Source of the DNA: Cereibacter sphaeroides
GTDB lineage: Bacteria > Pseudomonadota > Alphaproteobacteria > Rhodobacterales > Rhodobacteraceae
Assembly: GCA_003243455.1 (NCBI GenBank)
Contig: QFQS01000001.1
Span: 496,001 to 560,000 of the forward strand
Direction: 5' to 3'
DNA length: 64,000 bases
The translations under genes and the position numbers were made by a program. The notes under the pieces are model-generated. The model was not told the origin of the DNA. It did not search any database and saw only the letters and a list, made by a program, of their open reading frames with translations. Position 1 is the first letter of the stretch. Every line of letters starts with the position of its first letter. Positions 1 through 8,166 of the stretch are shown in pieces.

Positions 1-1
1 A

Positions 2-124
2 CCGAATACCGCCGAAGTCGAACTGTTCAGCCCCGAAGAAGGCATCTCGCCCGGTCAGGCCTGCGTGTTTTATGAGACCGAAGGCAGCCGGGTTCTGGGC
101 GGCGGCTGGATCTGGCGGGGCTAA
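2..124 (+). CDS. mnmA: tRNA 2-thiouridylase MnmA, C-terminal fragment
   Basis: This is an open frame entering from the left window edge and ending in TAA; about 40 residues are visible. The tail carries a P-G-Q-A-C-V-F-Y segment followed by a G-S-R-V-L-G-G-G-W-I sequence. That matches the C-terminal beta-barrel end of MnmA/TrmU, the enzyme that thiolates U34 of tRNA Lys, Glu and Gln using sulfur from a relay. The catalytic cysteines and PP-loop lie outside the window, so the call rests on the C-terminal signature only. It converges with lpxB, with a GC-rich repeat between the two stops. Confidence 0.7.
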   Translation, partial: PNTAEVELFSPEEGISPGQACVFYETEGSRVLGGGWIWRG

Positions 125-138
125 TCCCGGAAGAGAGC

Positions 139-187
139 GCCGGGGGTTTCACCCCCGGACCCCCAGGGTATTTGAACCAAGAAGAAG
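139..187. repeat. GC-rich hairpin repeat, copy 1
   Basis: Between the converging mnmA and lpxB stops is a hairpin with arms at 140-146 and 152-158 (CCGGGGG/CCCCCGG, 5-nt loop). It is followed by ACCCCCAGGGTATTTGAACC and a purine-rich GAAGAAG tail that abuts the lpxB stop. A second copy in inverse orientation is at 18551-18593; both share CCCCCGGACCCCC and then a TATTT stretch. From memory, similar elements recur downstream of genes in Rhodobacteraceae genomes. A terminator or mRNA-end function is inference. Confidence 0.6.
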
Positions 188-1327
188 TCAGGCGAGGGCT
201 GCCAGCACCGATCGGGCCGCCCGCAGGCCTGGGGGTTCGCCGCCCTGTCCCAGCCGTTCCATCGTCGTCGCCATGGCGGTCAGTTGCGCCTTACACGCCG
301 GTGTATCGCCAATCAGGTCCAGCAAGGCAGGCGCGATCAGATCGGCACGGCAGCGATCGCCGATGAATTCGGGGACGGCGCGCGTTTCGGAGACCAGATT
401 GACCAGCGTCACCGTATCCACCAAGGCTATGCGCCGCATCATCCATAGCGTCAGCGGATGCATGTCATAGGCTATGACCATAGGCACCTCGTTCGCTGCA
501 AGCTCGAGAGAGACCGTGCCGGAGGCGGCGATGGCCACATCGGCTGCAGCAAATGCCGCGCGGCGGGCCTCGGGTGCCTCGACGATAAGCGGGGCTAGCG
601 GCCAGTCGGCGGTCAGATCCTCGACCATTGGGGCAACGGTGCGTAGTGTCGGCAGCACCACCCGGGCCGTGGGGTGCACCTCTTGGATACGTGCAAGAAC
701 TTGGCCGATCACCGGAGCAAGTCGCGAAACTTCCCCCCGGCGGGAGCCCGGCAGCGCCATGATCAGCGGCCCTTCGACGCCGATGTCGTTACGGAAAGCC
801 TGAGCTTCCTCGGCGCTGGCGCGGGGCTGAGACACCACCGGGTGTCCCACAAAGTCGCAGGTCATGCCCGCTATGGTCATATAGGGCGGCTCGAACGGCA
901 GCAGCGCCAGCACATGGTCGATGACGCGCGCCATTTTGGCCGCCCGGCCCGGTCGCCAGGCCCAGACCGAGGGCGCGACATAGTGAATTGTGCGGATGCC
1001 TTGGTCGCGCGCCCTGACGCGCGAGGCGACGCGCAGGCAGAAATCGGGGCTGTCGATGGTGATGAGCGCCGCAGGCCGTTCCGCCAGAACATCCTCCGCC
1101 GTTTGAGCGATGCGTCGCTTCAGGGCGCGGTATTTCGGCAGCACCTCGGCGATACCCATTACCGAAAGCTCTTCCATCGGGAAAAGGCTGGTCAACCCCT
1201 CGGCCTGCATCAATGGCCCGCCGATGCCATGGAAACTCACATCGGGTTTCAAGGCTTTCAAACCCGCCATCAGGGCCGCACCGAGAGCATCGCCCGAAGG
1301 CTCACCCGCGATGAGGTAGAGTTTCAT
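188..1327 (-). CDS. lpxB: lipid-A-disaccharide synthase
   Basis: 379 residues. LpxB (GT19) joins UDP-2,3-diacylglucosamine to lipid X to make the tetraacyl disaccharide of lipid A at the inner face of the inner membrane. Visible family marks are G-E-P-S-G-D at 8-13, the H-Y-V-A-P-S-V-W-A-W block at 115-124 and the nucleotide-sugar motif G-S-R-R-G-E at 194-199. Length is typical. I chose the ATG at 1325-1327 because MKLYLIAGEPSGD is the normal family N-terminus and because this start overlaps the lpxI stop by 4 bp (ATGA), indicating translational coupling. An upstream in-frame extension exists but lies inside lpxI. It is the last gene of the envelope cluster. Confidence 0.96.
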   Translation of the reverse strand: MKLYLIAGEPSGDALGAALMAGLKALKPDVSFHGIGGPLMQAEGLTSLFPMEELSVMGIAEVLPKYRALKRRIAQTAEDVLAERPAALITIDSPDFCLRVASRVRARDQGIRTIHYVAPSVWAWRPGRAAKMARVIDHVLALLPFEPPYMTIAGMTCDFVGHPVVSQPRASAEEAQAFRNDIGVEGPLIMALPGSRRGEVSRLAPVIGQVLARIQEVHPTARVVLPTLRTVAPMVEDLTADWPLAPLIVEAPEARRAAFAAADVAIAASGTVSLELAANEVPMVIAYDMHPLTLWMMRRIALVDTVTLVNLVSETRAVPEFIGDRCRADLIAPALLDLIGDTPACKAQLTAMATTMERLGQGGEPPGLRAARSVLAALA

Positions 1328-2157
1328 GGCTCTCGAGACCAAAGGAACAGGCCCGCGCGTTCCGCCGCCTCGATCATCGCCTCGCGATCGAGCAGGAGGA
1401 CGCCCCCAGCTTCCCACGCGATGCCGCCAAGGCCCGCATCTGCGGCACGGGCAATCGTAGCCAGACCAAGCGCCGGCAGGTCGATGCGCCGCTCCTGTTC
1501 GGGTTTTGGTGCTTTGTAGAGAAGTCCCTTCGGCCCCGATGGGTCGGGGCGAAGCGCTGCACCGGTGCGAGCCACGAAGTCCAGCATCGCATCGGTGCCG
1601 GGCAACGCCTCGACCGCAAGGCACAGCCCCTGCGCCACGACCGCGCCCTGCCCCACGTCTGCGGCACCCATGGCTGCGACAACAGCGGCGGCACGGACCG
1701 CATCACGGCGGTCGGCGTCAGTAACCTTCCCAGCAAGAACACCAGGACCAGGAATGAGTTGTGGTGCCACCTGCCCTATTCCGGCAACCGTGAAACCCGC
1801 TTCTTCGAAAATCGAGATGACCGCGCTCAGCGCGGCATCATCGCCCGATTGCATTCCGGCAAGCAGTTGCGGCACAAGCTGCGCCGTTGCCGCGTCAAAC
1901 AGCGCGGGATCAAGCCGGGGGCGACGGACAGCCCCGGCAAATACGACACGGGTGACGCCCTCCTGCTCCAGCCTATCCAGGAAGGGAACGAGACGCTCGA
2001 CGCGAAAAGTGATGTCGGGCGACAGGCCATCCGGTGCGAAACCGTCAAGCGCGGCGATCAGGGGCGCATCCAGCACCGCTGCCAGGATACCGGGCAACGC
2101 ACCCTGCCCCGCGATCAACGCGGTGCGGCCCGGAGAAGGGGCGCCTCGCCCGTTCAT
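1324..2157 (-). CDS. lpxI: UDP-2,3-diacylglucosamine diphosphatase LpxI
   Basis: 277 residues of the LpxI (formerly DUF1009) family. It hydrolyses UDP-2,3-diacylglucosamine to lipid X and UMP, replacing the unrelated LpxH of gamma-proteobacteria; the use of LpxI between lpxA and lpxB is typical of alphaproteobacteria. The sequence shows the N-terminal LIAGQGALPG start of the first domain, the central V-F-A-G-A-V-R-R-P segment, and the C-terminal block G-L-L-Y-K-A-P-K-P-E-Q followed by D-L-P-A-L-G and an I-A-W-E-A-G-G-V stretch. It overlaps lpxA upstream and lpxB downstream by 4 bp each, so the three lipid A genes are translationally coupled. Confidence 0.95.
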   Translation of the reverse strand: MNGRGAPSPGRTALIAGQGALPGILAAVLDAPLIAALDGFAPDGLSPDITFRVERLVPFLDRLEQEGVTRVVFAGAVRRPRLDPALFDAATAQLVPQLLAGMQSGDDAALSAVISIFEEAGFTVAGIGQVAPQLIPGPGVLAGKVTDADRRDAVRAAAVVAAMGAADVGQGAVVAQGLCLAVEALPGTDAMLDFVARTGAALRPDPSGPKGLLYKAPKPEQERRIDLPALGLATIARAADAGLGGIAWEAGGVLLLDREAMIEAAERAGLFLWSREP

Positions 2158-2939
2158 TTCGGCGTCAGGAAAGAGCGGTTGGAATCCGACAGGATGAAAT
2201 CGGTAATTTCGCGCACATGGGCGCTGGTCGTGGTCTCGGCCAGCTTGCGGGCGCGGTCCAGGAACGCCCCATCCCCCGAGGCCAGCGCCTCATAGGCGGC
2301 ACGCAGGGCCGCAACCTCAGCCCGGTCGATGCCGCGACGCTTGAGTCCGACCAGGTTCAGCCCGTCCAATTCTCCCCTCGGACCCTGCACCAGACCATAC
2401 GGCAGCACGTCATTCGTCACCATGGTGACGGCCCCTATGATCGCGCCACGGCCGATACGGACCCACTGGTGGACGCCCGAAAGCCCGCCAATGATGACGT
2501 CATCGCCGATGATGCAATGCCCGGCGATGGCAACGTTGTTCACCAGTACGACGCGGTCACCGATCTGGCTGTCGTGGCCGACGTGTGCCCCTGTCATGAT
2601 CAGGCAGTCATCGCCCACTCGCGTCACGCCGCCGCCGCCTGCGGTGCCGGTGTTCAGCGTCGCACCTTCGCGGATACGGCAGCGTTTGCCGATGATCAGC
2701 CGTGTGCGTTCGCCCCTGAACTTCAGATCTTGCGGCACCTCGCCGACGCAGGCGAAGGGCCAGATCGTGCTGCCTTCGCCCACTTCGGTCCAGCCCGTCA
2801 CCACGGCATGGCTCTTTACCGTCACCCCGGTATGTAGCGTGACCTCCGGCCCGATGACCGAGAACGGGCCGATTGTGCAACCTTCACCGATCACCGCGCC
2901 CGGCTCGACGATGGCCGAGGGATGAATCGTGCTGGTCAT
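2154..2939 (-). CDS. lpxA: UDP-N-acetylglucosamine acyltransferase
   Basis: 261 residues, normal for LpxA, which transfers a 3-hydroxyacyl chain from ACP to UDP-GlcNAc, the first step of lipid A synthesis. The N-terminal two thirds consists of imperfect hexapeptide repeats (for example I-G-E-G-C-T-I-G-P-F) expected to form a left-handed beta-helix. The expected catalytic His is His122 in V-G-H-D-S. The C-terminal helical part carries N-L-V-G-L-K-R-R-G. It overlaps fabZ and lpxI by 4 bp. fabZ next door competes for the same 3-hydroxyacyl-ACP pool, so co-expression balances fatty acid and lipid A synthesis. No lpxD is in the cluster. Confidence 0.97.
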   Translation of the reverse strand: MTSTIHPSAIVEPGAVIGEGCTIGPFSVIGPEVTLHTGVTVKSHAVVTGWTEVGEGSTIWPFACVGEVPQDLKFRGERTRLIIGKRCRIREGATLNTGTAGGGGVTRVGDDCLIMTGAHVGHDSQIGDRVVLVNNVAIAGHCIIGDDVIIGGLSGVHQWVRIGRGAIIGAVTMVTNDVLPYGLVQGPRGELDGLNLVGLKRRGIDRAEVAALRAAYEALASGDGAFLDRARKLAETTTSAHVREITDFILSDSNRSFLTPK

Positions 2940-3415
2940 GCTTCGGCTTTCGGAACGTCGAACATCGCCATGAACGTCGCCTCGCAGGCCAGTTCGCCAT
3001 CCACGATGGCGCGGCCTTCGAACTTCCAGACGCGGCCGCCGCCGCGCAGCGCCTTGACGTGCAGCTCCAACACATCGCCCGGCACAACCTTGCGGCGGAA
3101 TTTCACGCCATCGACGCCCATGAAGAACACCTTGGCGTTCTTGTCCACCAGATCCATCGACAGCCCCACCAGAACGCCCGATGTCTGCGCCATGGCTTCG
3201 ATGATCATGACACCGGGAAAGATCGGCATGCCCGGAAAGTGGCCCTGAAACTGTGGCTCGTTCAGCGTGATGTTCTTGATACCGACGCAGCCTTCATCGA
3301 CGACGATGTCGCGCACCTTGTCGATCAGCAGAAACGGATAGCGATGAGGGATAATCCGCTGAATCAGGTCAAGATCAGCGGTTGCACCGGCCACAGGGCC
3401 GCTCTTATCGGACAT
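2936..3415 (-). CDS. fabZ: 3-hydroxyacyl-ACP dehydratase FabZ
   Basis: 159 residues of hot-dog fold FabZ, which dehydrates 3-hydroxyacyl-ACP in fatty acid elongation. The active-site His59 lies in F-Q-G-H-F-P-G-M-P-I-F-P-G-V and Glu73 in I-I-E-A-M-A-Q. I chose the ATG at 3413-3415, preceded by an AAGGAG Shine-Dalgarno (GAAAGGAGAGCGCG then ATG); a longer in-frame reading to 3487 starts with sequence unlike the family. The gap to ompH upstream is about 90 bp, the largest inside this cluster, so a secondary promoter is possible. The downstream lpxA start overlaps the stop. Confidence 0.96.
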   Translation of the reverse strand: MSDKSGPVAGATADLDLIQRIIPHRYPFLLIDKVRDIVVDEGCVGIKNITLNEPQFQGHFPGMPIFPGVMIIEAMAQTSGVLVGLSMDLVDKNAKVFFMGVDGVKFRRKVVPGDVLELHVKALRGGGRVWKFEGRAIVDGELACEATFMAMFDVPKAEA

Positions 3416-3504
3416 CGCGCTCTCCTTTCGACGGCGGGCGTGGCCACACCTTTCAGACTGACTAGCAACTTGGGAATGGTGAAACAAGCAGCGGCGCAGG
3501 GGCG

Positions 3505-4149
3505 CTAGGGCTGGGTGTCAGGCGAAGCGGGCTGCGCCTCGGCCGGCGGCGAGGTGGGGTGTTGGGGCACAGCCTCGGAGGGTATGTCGCCAGGTCCGGC
3601 CGGCATTAGCTCTGCATCGACGCGAGAGATGGCCAGATCGGTAATGTCGATGCGGTCGAAGGACAGGATGATGGCCGAACGATCGACGATCGCGACCGCG
3701 CCCTTTTCCCGCATGATCTCGGCAAGGATCGGCACGGCGGTCTTGACGAAGGTCTTCTGAGATGCATCGCGCTGTGCAGCCAAATCGCGGGATTTGGCAT
3801 CGCGCGCGTCGCGGATACCCTTGACCTTGGTATCGAAAGCCTGAGCCAATTGATGAAACTCCGCCGCGGACAAAGCTGCGCGACGTTCGGTCAGGCTTTT
3901 CTCCTCAGCTTCAAGGTCTGCCTCAATCCGGCGGTTTTCGACCTGCAACTGTTTCAGCTTGGCGTCGATTTCGCCCAGCATCCGCTGCCCGAAGCGGGAG
4001 TCGCGATAGAGCCGGTCCTGATCCAGCATCAGGATGATCCCGCCCTGAGGCTCATCCACTACCGGCTCTCCCAGAGATACCTGCGCACTGGACTGGCCGG
4101 CCAGCGCCAGCCCCATGGCAGCGGCGATCACATGCGCCGCGATACGCAT
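3505..4149 (-). CDS. periplasmic chaperone OmpH/Skp family
   Basis: 214 residues with a signal peptide ending near residue 22 (Q-S-S-A-Q). A charged helical segment with heptad character follows at about 55-130 (for example D-A-K-L-K-Q-L-Q-V-E-N-R-R-I-E-A-D-L), matching the tentacle helices of Skp/OmpH. Skp holds unfolded outer-membrane proteins in the periplasm and hands them to BAM. The C-terminus is Pro/Gln/Ser/Ala-rich and probably disordered. The start overlaps the bamA stop by 1 bp (TGATG). Function is inferred from family and position next to bamA. Confidence 0.88.
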   Translation of the reverse strand: MRIAAHVIAAAMGLALAGQSSAQVSLGEPVVDEPQGGIILMLDQDRLYRDSRFGQRMLGEIDAKLKQLQVENRRIEADLEAEEKSLTERRAALSAAEFHQLAQAFDTKVKGIRDARDAKSRDLAAQRDASQKTFVKTAVPILAEIMREKGAVAIVDRSAIILSFDRIDITDLAISRVDAELMPAGPGDIPSEAVPQHPTSPPAEAQPASPDTQP

Positions 4150-6506
4150 CAGAACTGAGTCGAGATGGTCAGGTCGAAGTTCTGCGTTTCGTCGTAGTCT
4201 TCCTTGACCAGCGCCTTGGTGAAATTGAAGCGCAACGGGCCAAGCGGTGTCGTCCAGAACAGCGAGAAGCCAAGCACGGACCGGATGTGCATGCTGTCAT
4301 CGACCGGACCACTATCGCCTGCCGTGTCGTTCAGACTCCAGACCGAGCCGGTATCAAGGAAGAAGCCGCCACGCAGGCCATACTCGGTGGGCGTGCCAAG
4401 CGGAAACTCGGTTTCAAGCCGCGCCACGAAGAACATGTTCCCGCCAAGCGCATCCTGGTTTGGCGCGGTCAGGTCACGCGGTCCAAGGCCATTGTTTTCA
4501 AAGCCGCGGATCTTGCCGTTGCCGAAGTAACGCTGGGTGACGATGGATCCCACATCGTCGCCGAAAACGCTGAGCCCACCGCCCTCAAGCGAAGCGCGCA
4601 AGGTCACCTCCTCATTCCACACGCGCCTTTCGATAAGTGCCAGACCATTCACCTCGACCATTTCGACGTCTCCGCCGAGACCGCTGAGGTCGGTGCCAAA
4701 GCGCAGCAGAACGCCGCCAAGTGGATTAAGACCGCCGGTTCGAGTGTCGTAGGAATAGCCAAACCCGGCAACGCTGTCGACCAACATACCCCGCGCCTCT
4801 TCCCGTTTCAGGATGACAGACGAGTTGTCTGAGACGTTGGTGATCTCTTCCTGACCGAGGGCGTAACGCAGTTCGAGGCGAGAGTATTCGCCGACGGGAA
4901 ATATAAGCCCCGAACGAAAGCCTGCGATATTGGTGTCGTAGAAAGAGTTTTGGTAATTCGACTCGCGATAATAGACCGAAAGCCGCAGGCCCAGATCGCG
5001 TCCGAGGAACGCCGGTTCAAAGAACGACGCCGTTCCGGCAGCGTTATCGGTGCCACCGGTGATGTTCAGGCCAACGGTCTGGCCACGGCCCAGGAAGTTG
5101 GTCTCCTGGAAACCGATGATAAGTGCAATGCCATCGCTGACGCTATAGGTTGCGCCAAGCGTCAGCGAGCCTGTGGGCTGTTCGGTGACATCGACATTGA
5201 CCAGAACCTGATCCTCGGAACTGCCCGGCTCGGTCGTGACCTCGGCATCCGAAAAGAAGCCAAGCGCACGTATGCGTTCCGCTGCCCGGCGGATTTCGCG
5301 CGGGTTGAACGGGTCACCTTCGACCGCGCGGAACTGGTTACGGATGACCTGATCCTGAGTGGTCGTGTTGCCCTCGATGTCGATACGCTCGATGAAAACG
5401 CGCGGTCCGCGCGTGATGGCGAAGGTCACATCCAGGGTCAGATCTTTGTCGTTGCGGGTTATCCGCGGTTCGACCCGCACGAAGTTCAGCCCCTTGCGCA
5501 GGGCAAGGTTTTCCATCCGCGTGATGTTGTTGTCGATGATCGCGGGCGAATAAGTCACACCGGGCCGCAACCGGACCTGTGCCGCGAATTCGGCGGGGTC
5601 GATTTCCGGGATGTCGCTGATCGTGTCGACACTGCCAACTCGGAAGCTTTGGCCTTCGTGAATGGTGAAGGTCAGGAAGAAACCGTCACGTTCACGCGCC
5701 AGTTCGGCATTGGCGTCCAGCACTTCGAAATCGACGAACCCGCGCGAGGCATAGAAGTCGCGCAGCATCTGTTTGTCGAGTTCAAGCCGATCGGCAATGT
5801 AGGTATCCGCACCGATGAACGTGCGCAGCAGGCCGGCCTGCTTGGTCGCCAGCACCTGACGCAGGCGGCGATCCGAATAGGCACGGTTGCCCACAAAGGA
5901 CACGCGCTCAACCTCGGTGACGCTGCCCTCCTTTATCTCGAAGACAAGGTCCACGCGGTTTTCGGGGCGGCGGATGATCTTAGGGGTCACGGTCGCCGCG
6001 ATACGGCCACGCAACGAATACGCATCCGCAAGCGCGGCGGCATCGGCCTCGGCCATGGCGGGCGAATAGACGCGCCGCTCTTGCGACTTGATAAGCTTGG
6101 CCAGATCCTCATCCTTGATGCGACGGTTGCCCTCAAAGCTGATGACGTTGATCGTGGGGTATTCCTTGACGACGATGACCAGCGTCCCGCCCTGGGGATC
6201 CAGCGTCACTTCCTCGAAAAGGCCAGAATCGGTGATCCGCTGATAGGCGTCGTTCAACTGCCCCGCGGTAAGCGGCTGACCGGCATTGATTCCTGAATAG
6301 CGAACAATGGTGGCGGTATCGACATAGGTGTTGCCTTCGACCCGCACGCTGGAGAACTGATATTCCTGCGCCTGCGCTGAGCTTAAGAAAACAAGGTAAG
6401 TTGCGGCGATGAAAGCGATAACGGCGATAAAGAGCGCCTTGAGACGGATCGCGTCGAATCCGGTTGCGGCTGCTGTCGCGGCTTGCTGTCGCTGCATCGT
6501 CCCCAC
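4149..6506 (-). CDS. bamA: outer membrane assembly factor BamA
   Basis: 785 residues, Omp85 family, the beta-barrel insertase of the BAM complex. The N-terminus has a basic stretch and a hydrophobic segment ending S-S-A-Q-A-Q near residue 47, read as a long signal peptide; an internal start is possible. About five POTRA repeats follow (roughly 50-430), then a 16-strand barrel that ends in a terminal Phe (S-T-Q-F), the usual outer-membrane targeting residue. The surface-loop motif G-F-E-N-N-G-L-G-P-R-D is visible. It is separated from rseP by a small membrane-protein gene and a terminator, so it probably has its own promoter in 6507-6560. Confidence 0.96.
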   Translation of the reverse strand: MGTMQRQQAATAAATGFDAIRLKALFIAVIAFIAATYLVFLSSAQAQEYQFSSVRVEGNTYVDTATIVRYSGINAGQPLTAGQLNDAYQRITDSGLFEEVTLDPQGGTLVIVVKEYPTINVISFEGNRRIKDEDLAKLIKSQERRVYSPAMAEADAAALADAYSLRGRIAATVTPKIIRRPENRVDLVFEIKEGSVTEVERVSFVGNRAYSDRRLRQVLATKQAGLLRTFIGADTYIADRLELDKQMLRDFYASRGFVDFEVLDANAELARERDGFFLTFTIHEGQSFRVGSVDTISDIPEIDPAEFAAQVRLRPGVTYSPAIIDNNITRMENLALRKGLNFVRVEPRITRNDKDLTLDVTFAITRGPRVFIERIDIEGNTTTQDQVIRNQFRAVEGDPFNPREIRRAAERIRALGFFSDAEVTTEPGSSEDQVLVNVDVTEQPTGSLTLGATYSVSDGIALIIGFQETNFLGRGQTVGLNITGGTDNAAGTASFFEPAFLGRDLGLRLSVYYRESNYQNSFYDTNIAGFRSGLIFPVGEYSRLELRYALGQEEITNVSDNSSVILKREEARGMLVDSVAGFGYSYDTRTGGLNPLGGVLLRFGTDLSGLGGDVEMVEVNGLALIERRVWNEEVTLRASLEGGGLSVFGDDVGSIVTQRYFGNGKIRGFENNGLGPRDLTAPNQDALGGNMFFVARLETEFPLGTPTEYGLRGGFFLDTGSVWSLNDTAGDSGPVDDSMHIRSVLGFSLFWTTPLGPLRFNFTKALVKEDYDETQNFDLTISTQF

Positions 6507-6560
6507 ACCCCTGCCCTTGTTGTTGAAACCTGACTAGCGGGATTGTCGGGGGATGTCAAA

Positions 6561-6587
6561 AGCCTCCGACGCGGCGCGTCGGAGGCT
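6561..6587 (-). terminator. intrinsic terminator after the small membrane-protein gene
   Basis: A perfect 10-bp inverted repeat (AGCCTCCGAC at 6561-6570, GTCGGAGGCT at 6578-6587, 7-nt loop). On the minus strand the hairpin is followed directly by TTTTGACA. It sits 23 bp past the stop of the 48-residue gene and upstream of bamA, so it should insulate bamA from rseP transcription. Confidence 0.8.
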
Positions 6588-6609
6588 TGGGAACCTTCGG
6601 GTTTGAAAC

Positions 6610-6756
6610 TTATTGGACCTGATACTGGACCAGCATAGAGCCCAGGAATGCTCCGGCCAGAAGACCGACAATAACCGTACCGAGCACGAAAACCCGGTCC
6701 CAGTTCAGCCCTACCAGAAGCGATAGCCCTTTGTATCCGTTGAGCACGAGTTGCAT
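6610..6756 (-). CDS. small single-span membrane protein (48 aa)
   Basis: A 48-codon frame from ATG (6754-6756) to TAA. The product starts MQLVLNGYKG, has N-W-D-R before one strong hydrophobic segment (about residues 21-43, V-F-V-L-G-T-V-I-V-G-L-L-A-G) and ends Q-Y-Q-V-Q. Support for a real gene is its amphipathic-then-transmembrane layout, its position between rseP and bamA, and a terminator placed just after its stop. The N-terminus is rich in Leu/Lys/Gly and likely cytosolic, but topology is inference. I do not know a function; envelope stress or BAM-related roles would fit the neighbours only. Confidence 0.65.
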   Translation of the reverse strand: MQLVLNGYKGLSLLVGLNWDRVFVLGTVIVGLLAGAFLGSMLVQYQVQ

Positions 6757-6828
6757 GACGAAACGCCCTCCACAAGCACAGCCAGAATGGGCGCCGAATA
6801 TGGCGTATTTTGGGCGGTTTACCGGTGA

Positions 6829-8163
6829 TCAGGGGCAGAAGATATCGTTCGTCAGCGCGAAGATCATCAGGCTCAGCACAGCCGCCAGCCCCGCCCCCAT
6901 CAGTACGCGCAGCGCCCGGTCCGAGGGGGGGCGACCGGTAAGCGCCTCGAACGCATGAAACACGAGATGTCCGCCGTCGAGAATCGGCACGGGGAACAGG
7001 TTCAGCAGCCCGACTGCGGTCGAAAGCATGGCGATGAACCATATGAAGCTGGAAATACCAAGGCTTGCCGCGGCCCCCGATGTTTCGGCAATGGTGATAG
7101 GCCCGCTGATGTTGCAGGTGCTGATCGCGCCTGTAACCATATGCATAAGGCCGGAAAGGCTGGTGGTGATCGCATCCCATGTCTGCTGCGCGCCAAGGCC
7201 GATCGCCTCGATCACGCCGGGGGTGCGGGTTTCCGGAATGAAAGCAAGCCCTCCGGTCAGGCCGATCAGCCAGCGGGTTTCGAAACCTTCGGCCGTGGGA
7301 ATGTCCATCCGCTTGGGGACAAGCGTGACCGGGAAGGTATTGCCATCGCGCCAGATTTCCAGCGAAAGCGGCTTGCCGTCGGAGTTTCCGACCTTTTCAC
7401 GCAGTTCCATGAAGGCCGAGACGGGCGTTCCATCAACTGCAACGATGACGTCGCCGGCCTGTATTCCCGCCTCCATGGCCGCCGAATTGGGGGCAACGCC
7501 ATCGGCGACGGGGGGAAAGGGGAATGGCCCCTGCACCGAAATCTCCTGCCCGTCCCGCTCCAGTCCGTAAGTGGCATAGTCTGCGGGCGCCAGGGCTTCC
7601 GTCACCTTGCCGAAGCTTTCGAAATCCGGGGTCGCGATGCCGTCAATCGACAGGATGCGGTCGCCTGGTAGCAACGCGCCTTCCATAGCCGGCAATTGCT
7701 TAACCTTACCGACGACCGGCGCGTCGATAGCAATGCCCTGCACCAGGAAGATGCCGGTAAAGATGACGATCGACAGGATGAAGTTGAACACCGGTCCCGC
7801 CGCGACCGTCGCCGCCCGCGCCCAGACCGGAGCGCCATGCATGGTGCGACGCCGCTCTGCCTCGCTCATCCGGGCAAGCCCGCCCTCGTCACGACCCGAG
7901 GCCGCATCTGAATCGCCGCGAAATTTCACGAACCCGCCAAACGGCAGCGCCGCGATCTGCCAGCGCGTTCCCCTGCGGTCCATGCGCGAGGCGAGCACCG
8001 GCCCGAAGCCCAGTGAGAATACGTCGGCGTCGATCCCGCTCCACCGCCCTACGATGTAGTGACCGTATTCGTGGACCGCCACGATGACCGACAGCGCGAC
8101 GACAAAGGCAAGGATCGTCCAGACAAAACCGCCGAAGGAAGGGATCAGTGCCAGAATATCCAC
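6829..8163 (-). CDS. rseP: site-2 intramembrane metalloprotease RseP
   Basis: 444 residues. RseP cleaves anti-sigma factors and remnant signal peptides within the inner membrane. The zinc motif H-E-Y-G-H is at residues 31-35 in the first transmembrane helix. A central periplasmic region contains PDZ repeats (S-A-A-M-E-A-G-I-Q-A-G-D-V-I is the clearest). The C-terminal membrane part has L-F-P-V-P-I-L-D-G-G-H, which supplies the third zinc ligand. The gene lies 3 bp downstream of dxr, as in the conserved uppS-cdsA-dxr-rseP order, and is followed by the small membrane-protein gene. Confidence 0.96.
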   Translation of the reverse strand: MDILALIPSFGGFVWTILAFVVALSVIVAVHEYGHYIVGRWSGIDADVFSLGFGPVLASRMDRRGTRWQIAALPFGGFVKFRGDSDAASGRDEGGLARMSEAERRRTMHGAPVWARAATVAAGPVFNFILSIVIFTGIFLVQGIAIDAPVVGKVKQLPAMEGALLPGDRILSIDGIATPDFESFGKVTEALAPADYATYGLERDGQEISVQGPFPFPPVADGVAPNSAAMEAGIQAGDVIVAVDGTPVSAFMELREKVGNSDGKPLSLEIWRDGNTFPVTLVPKRMDIPTAEGFETRWLIGLTGGLAFIPETRTPGVIEAIGLGAQQTWDAITTSLSGLMHMVTGAISTCNISGPITIAETSGAAASLGISSFIWFIAMLSTAVGLLNLFPVPILDGGHLVFHAFEALTGRPPSDRALRVLMGAGLAAVLSLMIFALTNDIFCP

Positions 8164-8166
8164 GCG

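Noticed and set aside
4950..6296. 448-codon open frame opposite bamA
   Set aside because: Same kind of shadow; no domain or Shine-Dalgarno, and BamA is complete on the other strand.
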